Shown one piece after another: positions 60,622 through 64,000 of a stretch of DNA of 64,000 nt. The stretch's first letter is position 1; every line of letters begins with the position of its first letter. Below the pieces are notes generated by a model that saw only the letters and a list, made by a program, of their open reading frames with translations, was not told the origin of the DNA and ran no database searches. Both the position numbers and the translations under genes were made by a program. Source of the DNA: a virus; the IMG/VR virus record IMGVR_UViG_3300047547_000161, positions 1 to 64,000 of that record; one strand, given 5' to 3'.

Positions 60622-62465
60622 AATATTTCGTTTAATAATTCTTCAGTCATTAAAGCTAACAATTCTTCTTCATCCATCTTTTTATCCCCCATAATGGTGG
60701 CAATAATGTCTTTCTTATTTTGCAATATATTCCACATCCTGATAGATATAGTATCTAAAAACAACTGATAATACACTGTTACATCATTTTTTTGTCCTAT
60801 ACGAAAGGCCCTATCCTCGGCTTGTTCATTATCACCTGGAACCCATGAGAAGGAATTAAAGATAACCACTGTTGCTTCAGTCAATGTAATCGCTACACCA
60901 GCTGATTTTATGTTACCAATAAATACCTTAACCTTCGGATTTGTTTGAAATTCATCAACAGAGCGTTGTTTTGCTTTGGTTGACATGGGTCCGTTATGTG
61001 ATACAGCTATTTTACCGAAATGGTTTTGAAGGATTTGTAATTCTTCAGTGAAAGATGTGAACACAATTACTTTCCTACCCATCTCAATAGCGTTTTCAAC
61101 CATTTCTATGGTATGTGGTATGGCTGCGGCGGCAATAAATTGCCTTAAAAGAATCAATTCAACCAAATCTTTTTGTAGATTTCCATTCTTTTTACCCATT
61201 TCAGCTCGTTTTATCAAGAATTCTTCCCATAAATTATCATACTGCTTCCATTCTTTATCACTTAATTCATGATAACTTGGTATTATAACCTTATCTGGCA
61301 TATCCAACACATCTTTTTTCAACCTTCTAATGATTGAATCCTTAGTTTTAGATGCTAATTCATCTAAGTTGGATGCACCATCGGTTAACCATATCTGTTT
61401 TCTTTGCCCATTTTTAAGTGTTTTAAAGAATCTTTTCGCATCACAATATCTTTGTGCATAGTATTTCCAGTTTTTTGCTAAAGGGGATTTGATTATGGTC
61501 AACAAATTGAAGAAGTCCATGGGTCTATTTGCCACTGGGGTACCAGTAAGTAACCATACTTTTGGTATATGGGCACTTAGTTCTACCATAATTTTACCAC
61601 GTATACTATCATTATTCTTTAGGTTGTGGGCCTCATCTATGATTGCTAAATCAAAACCAGCTTCTTGTAATTGACGATTAATCACTTCATCAACTTCTGG
61701 TTCACCTTTTTTCTTAACCTTAGCTTTTGGTAATGTATGGAAATTTTTCAATATATCAAAATTGATTATTGTGAATTTAGCTTCAGACCATTTCTTACCG
61801 TCAATGATTACCGTATCATCACAGAATACGTTTATTTCGCGTTCCCAGTTGATTTTAGCCGATGAAGGGGCCACAACTAGTATTTTCTTAGCCCCGCTTT
61901 CTAAAGCGGCTATAATTGATTGTATTGACTTACCTAGACCCATATCGTCAGCCAAGATACAACCATTTCTGGATAATAAAAATCTGATACCTTCTTTTTG
62001 GTGGTTGTATAGCTGTTTACCATATTTAGACAGTATTTCGTTATATTTGGTGAAATCAACTTCCACTGTTATTGGTGTAAAATAAGGGTCTTCCAATACT
62101 TGAGTTTTTGGTACCCAGTACATTTTAGACTCTTTTTGTTTTGTTGTTAATTTACCATAAACATGATAACTTTTATCGGTTTCTGCTAATATAAATTCGA
62201 ATAGCATACGTTCTGGTACAAAACTCAAATCTTCACTTTTCTTTAATTCTTCACCAAAATACGGTGTTATCGCTATTACTCTGTTTATAAAAGATGGTTC
62301 ACGATTATAGTTATCTTTGATATATTTGGTTTGTGTTTCGGTTAATGCAAGTCCAGCTTTTGATTTTAAAGCTATTTTAAGTTTTAAAAGATACGGGTTT
62401 ATACCTTCATACCCTTCCAGAAGTGTCATGGCAGCACGCCCTTTTATGTCGTCTAAGTTTATCAA
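60618..62465 (-). CDS. SNF2-type DEAD/DEAH helicase
   Basis: 615-residue superfamily 2 ATPase of the SNF2/Rad54 kind. A 140-residue N-terminal part precedes motif I ADDMGLGKSIQSIIA (172-186), motif II IIDEAHNLKNND, motif III LLTGTPVANRPMDF, and in the second RecA domain KVIVFTSFTEE and motif VI QAEDRAFRIGQ. In T4, UvsW and Dda fill analogous repair and replication roles. The start is taken as TTG at 62465, 28 bases after a host-type -7 box; an ATG at codon 13 is the alternative. It is followed by glutaredoxin. Confidence 0.9.
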   Translation of the reverse strand: MINLDDIKGRAAMTLLEGYEGINPYLLKLKIALKSKAGLALTETQTKYIKDNYNREPSFINRVIAITPYFGEELKKSEDLSFVPERMLFEFILAETDKSYHVYGKLTTKQKESKMYWVPKTQVLEDPYFTPITVEVDFTKYNEILSKYGKQLYNHQKEGIRFLLSRNGCILADDMGLGKSIQSIIAALESGAKKILVVAPSSAKINWEREINVFCDDTVIIDGKKWSEAKFTIINFDILKNFHTLPKAKVKKKGEPEVDEVINRQLQEAGFDLAIIDEAHNLKNNDSIRGKIMVELSAHIPKVWLLTGTPVANRPMDFFNLLTIIKSPLAKNWKYYAQRYCDAKRFFKTLKNGQRKQIWLTDGASNLDELASKTKDSIIRRLKKDVLDMPDKVIIPSYHELSDKEWKQYDNLWEEFLIKRAEMGKKNGNLQKDLVELILLRQFIAAAAIPHTIEMVENAIEMGRKVIVFTSFTEELQILQNHFGKIAVSHNGPMSTKAKQRSVDEFQTNPKVKVFIGNIKSAGVAITLTEATVVIFNSFSWVPGDNEQAEDRAFRIGQKNDVTVYYQLFLDTISIRMWNILQNKKDIIATIMGDKKMDEEELLALMTEELLNEIL

Positions 62466-62499
62466 TGGTTTTCTTGTTTTAAATCCAGGTAATTATTAA

Positions 62500-62529
62500 C
62501 AAATATACGAAAAAATCATAGAAAATCAA
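62500..62529 (-). promoter_or_regulatory. Host-type promoter for helicase and glutaredoxin
   Basis: On the minus strand, TTG (62529-62527), 19 bases, then TATATTTG (62507-62500). Confidence 0.78.
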
Positions 62530-62558
62530 TAGTTCTCAAACCAATAAACGAAACCTTT

Positions 62559-62573
62559 ATATTTATAGTAAAA
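62559..62573 (+). promoter_or_regulatory. Putative phage late promoter
   Basis: ATATTTATAGTAAAA, 6 bases before the ATG at 62580. It is divergent from the host-type promoter at 62500-62529, so early and late units abut in one 114-base gap. Confidence 0.58.
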
Positions 62574-62579
62574 CACGAC

Positions 62580-63101
62580 ATGGATAACAAGAAAATCACA
62601 CCAATTAATAGGGTCAACAAGTTCTTCTCAGAAGAAGATTATGAGTTACAAATAGCCATGGGTAGAGAAGCAATCGAAGACCAAGGTAACTTTGTCTTAA
62701 TTCTATACAAGGTTGATAGAGAAATGACACAATCCGATGAATTATACGGTGAAGCTGTTGTAGACGGTATTAGATTTTTTCCACCAGTTGAATTGAGGGT
62801 TGTTCCAATTATTGAAAAGGCTGAGAACAAATCTTATAACCCAGAAGGTACTCTTAGATACATACAAGATGGTAAATTAACATTTGGTATTTATCAAGAA
62901 CAATTGGTTGAATTTAAAACCGATATCAATTATGGTGACTATATTGGTTATCCTATAAATGAAACTGAAATTAGATATTATTCTGTTGTTGATGACGGGA
63001 TTAAAAATTTTGACAATCAACACACTATTTTAGGTTATAAATCTGCTTTCAGAACCGTAATATGTGCTCCTGTTGACTCAACAGAATTTAGAGGTGCTTA
63101 A
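62580..63101 (+). CDS. Neck or head-completion protein (gp14-like, tentative)
   Basis: 173 residues, beta-rich. The middle and end (KLTFGIYQEQLVEFKTDINYGDYIGYPINETEIRYYSVVDDG) loosely match the gp14 segment in which a QDEVTLSI-like strand is followed by GDLIYFP and an interface strand. It is shorter than T4 gp14 (256). The next gene looks like gp15, and gp13 is nearby, so a neck role is reasonable but not proven by sequence. Confidence 0.5.
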   Translation: MDNKKITPINRVNKFFSEEDYELQIAMGREAIEDQGNFVLILYKVDREMTQSDELYGEAVVDGIRFFPPVELRVVPIIEKAENKSYNPEGTLRYIQDGKLTFGIYQEQLVEFKTDINYGDYIGYPINETEIRYYSVVDDGIKNFDNQHTILGYKSAFRTVICAPVDSTEFRGA

Positions 63102-63112
63102 TATTTAGTAAC

Positions 63113-64000
63113 ATGAAATTACCAAAAGGATTTAGAAATAACATAAACATTGTACAAGGTAAAATTGGTCCAGAAAAGCGTCAAGAATTACTTGACAACA
63201 TAGCCAATCAGGGGACTTTTTTGCCTAGAGGTGTTATGGAAGAAGATATGGACCAAGCCTTTATTGACTTTGTTGGTGGTAAAGATGGGTTAAGTGTTAC
63301 CATAAATGGTAAAAAAGTACCTGTTTTTTTCTTGACTATTCAAAGATGGTCAGAATTTTCAAAAACGTGGCAATTTACCGATGAAAATCGAAACGTTGAT
63401 ATGCCATTCATTACTGTTGTTAGGAAACCAGATATTCAACAAGGTAACAACCAAGCTGGATTGTGGAATATTCCAGGTAATAGAACTTACACATACATGA
63501 AAGTCCCAACTTTTGATGGTGAAAGAAGGGGTATGGATTTATATAAAATTCCGCAACCAACTTCAGTAGATATTACATATGAAGTTAGATTGTTTACCAA
63601 TAGAATGAGGGATTTGAATAAGCTTAATCGCAAAATTCAAAGGGCTTTCCAATCAAGACAACATTACATAAACGTAAATGGTCATCCTATGCCTTTGTAT
63701 TTAGAAACTATAGGTGATGAGAGTAATATTGATGATTTTGAAAACAAGCGTTTTTATGTCTCTCTATTTGAGATTAAAATGGAGGGTTATATTTTAGATG
63801 AAGAAGAATTTGAAATTATACCGACCATCAATAGAGTTATGACAACATTAGAAATTGAAGAGGTTAGGATTCTAAACCAAGTTATTTTCGAACCTTATAA
63901 ACGAGGCCATGAGTTGACTTGGACATTTGTGTGGAAACCTAACTCTCAAGCAACATTTAATTTCAATGCACAATATGATACACAAATAACTCAATTGACA
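63113..64000 (+). CDS. Tail terminator / sheath-stabiliser (gp15-like), cut by the window end
   Basis: An open frame of 296 codons that runs off the window. It starts MKLPKGFRNNINIVQGK. The order of segments matches T4 gp15, which caps the tail tube and sheath: PVFFLTIQRWSEFSKTW, then PFITVVRKPDI, SVDITYEVRLFTNRMRDLNKLNRKIQRAFQ, and RFYVSLFEIKMEGYILDEEEFEI near 220-245. T4 gp15 has 272 residues, so little is likely missing. It begins 11 bases after the previous stop. Confidence 0.7.
   Translation, partial: MKLPKGFRNNINIVQGKIGPEKRQELLDNIANQGTFLPRGVMEEDMDQAFIDFVGGKDGLSVTINGKKVPVFFLTIQRWSEFSKTWQFTDENRNVDMPFITVVRKPDIQQGNNQAGLWNIPGNRTYTYMKVPTFDGERRGMDLYKIPQPTSVDITYEVRLFTNRMRDLNKLNRKIQRAFQSRQHYINVNGHPMPLYLETIGDESNIDDFENKRFYVSLFEIKMEGYILDEEEFEIIPTINRVMTTLEIEEVRILNQVIFEPYKRGHELTWTFVWKPNSQATFNFNAQYDTQITQLT

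Noticed and set aside
1-64000. tRNA genes, integrase or insertion sequences
   Set aside because: The intergenic gaps are short and accounted for by promoters, terminators and small hairpins; no cloverleaf-like sequence, recombinase or transposase was recognised.

Overview
The window is a 64 kb piece of a large, AT-rich, T4-like tailed phage (myovirus type) that probably infects a member of the Bacteroidota. The T4 relationship rests on a recognisable head block (large terminase, portal, prohead protease, acidic scaffold, gp23-type major capsid protein), a gp5-type baseplate hub, a gp55-type late sigma factor, gp13/gp14/gp15-like neck and tail-terminator proteins, and a family B DNA polymerase. 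The host guess rests on promoters of the Bacteroidota form (TTG, 19-20 bases, TAnnTTTG) upstream of the replication and nucleotide genes. No integrase, transposase, tRNA or CRISPR array was seen, and no gene-free stretch exceeds 300 bases.

Layout. 1-11742 (+): end of an upstream gene, terminase, portal, a head-core candidate, a membrane-anchored protein, a small gene with its own promoter and terminator, protease, scaffold, capsid protein, then an ADP-ribosyltransferase-like gene and a GNAT-like gene. 11797-22474 (-): a zinc-ribbon virion protein, baseplate genes, the late sigma factor, two glycosyltransferases, a degenerate HAD-like protein and PhoH. 22496-37037 (-): a tightly overlapping 18-gene glycan cassette (UDP-GlcNAc 2-epimerase, GDP-mannose 3,5-epimerase, nucleotidyltransferase, cupin, three methyltransferases, many glycosyltransferases) that also encodes a RuBisCO-like protein. 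37034-39172 (-): GMP reductase-like enzyme, dUTPase and a degenerate HD protein, led by a host-type promoter. 39241-43608 (-): another glycosyltransferase and small late proteins. 43671-55306 (+): four large fibre or fibre-associated genes rich in repeats. 55432-59157 (+): DNA polymerase. 59186-62465 (-): neck protein, glutaredoxin and an SNF2-type helicase. 62580-64000 (+): neck and tail-terminator genes, the last one cut by the window end.

Regulation appears split in two. Genes for replication, nucleotide metabolism and one accessory gene follow host-type promoters. Head, tail, fibre and PhoH genes follow a repeated element, ATATTTAT(A/T) then A-rich, usually 6-10 bases before the start codon. 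Read on the coding strand this contains the reverse complement of the T4 late promoter core, and I propose it is the late promoter read by the gp55-like sigma factor encoded here.

The most unusual points are the RuBisCO-like protein inside a phage glycan cassette, the proposed inverted late promoter, and a shared N-terminal LLxE motif (a likely prohead-protease site) on head proteins and on an ADP-ribosyltransferase-like and a GNAT-like protein, which suggests packaged, injected effectors. All functions are inferred by reading sequence; no database search was run.
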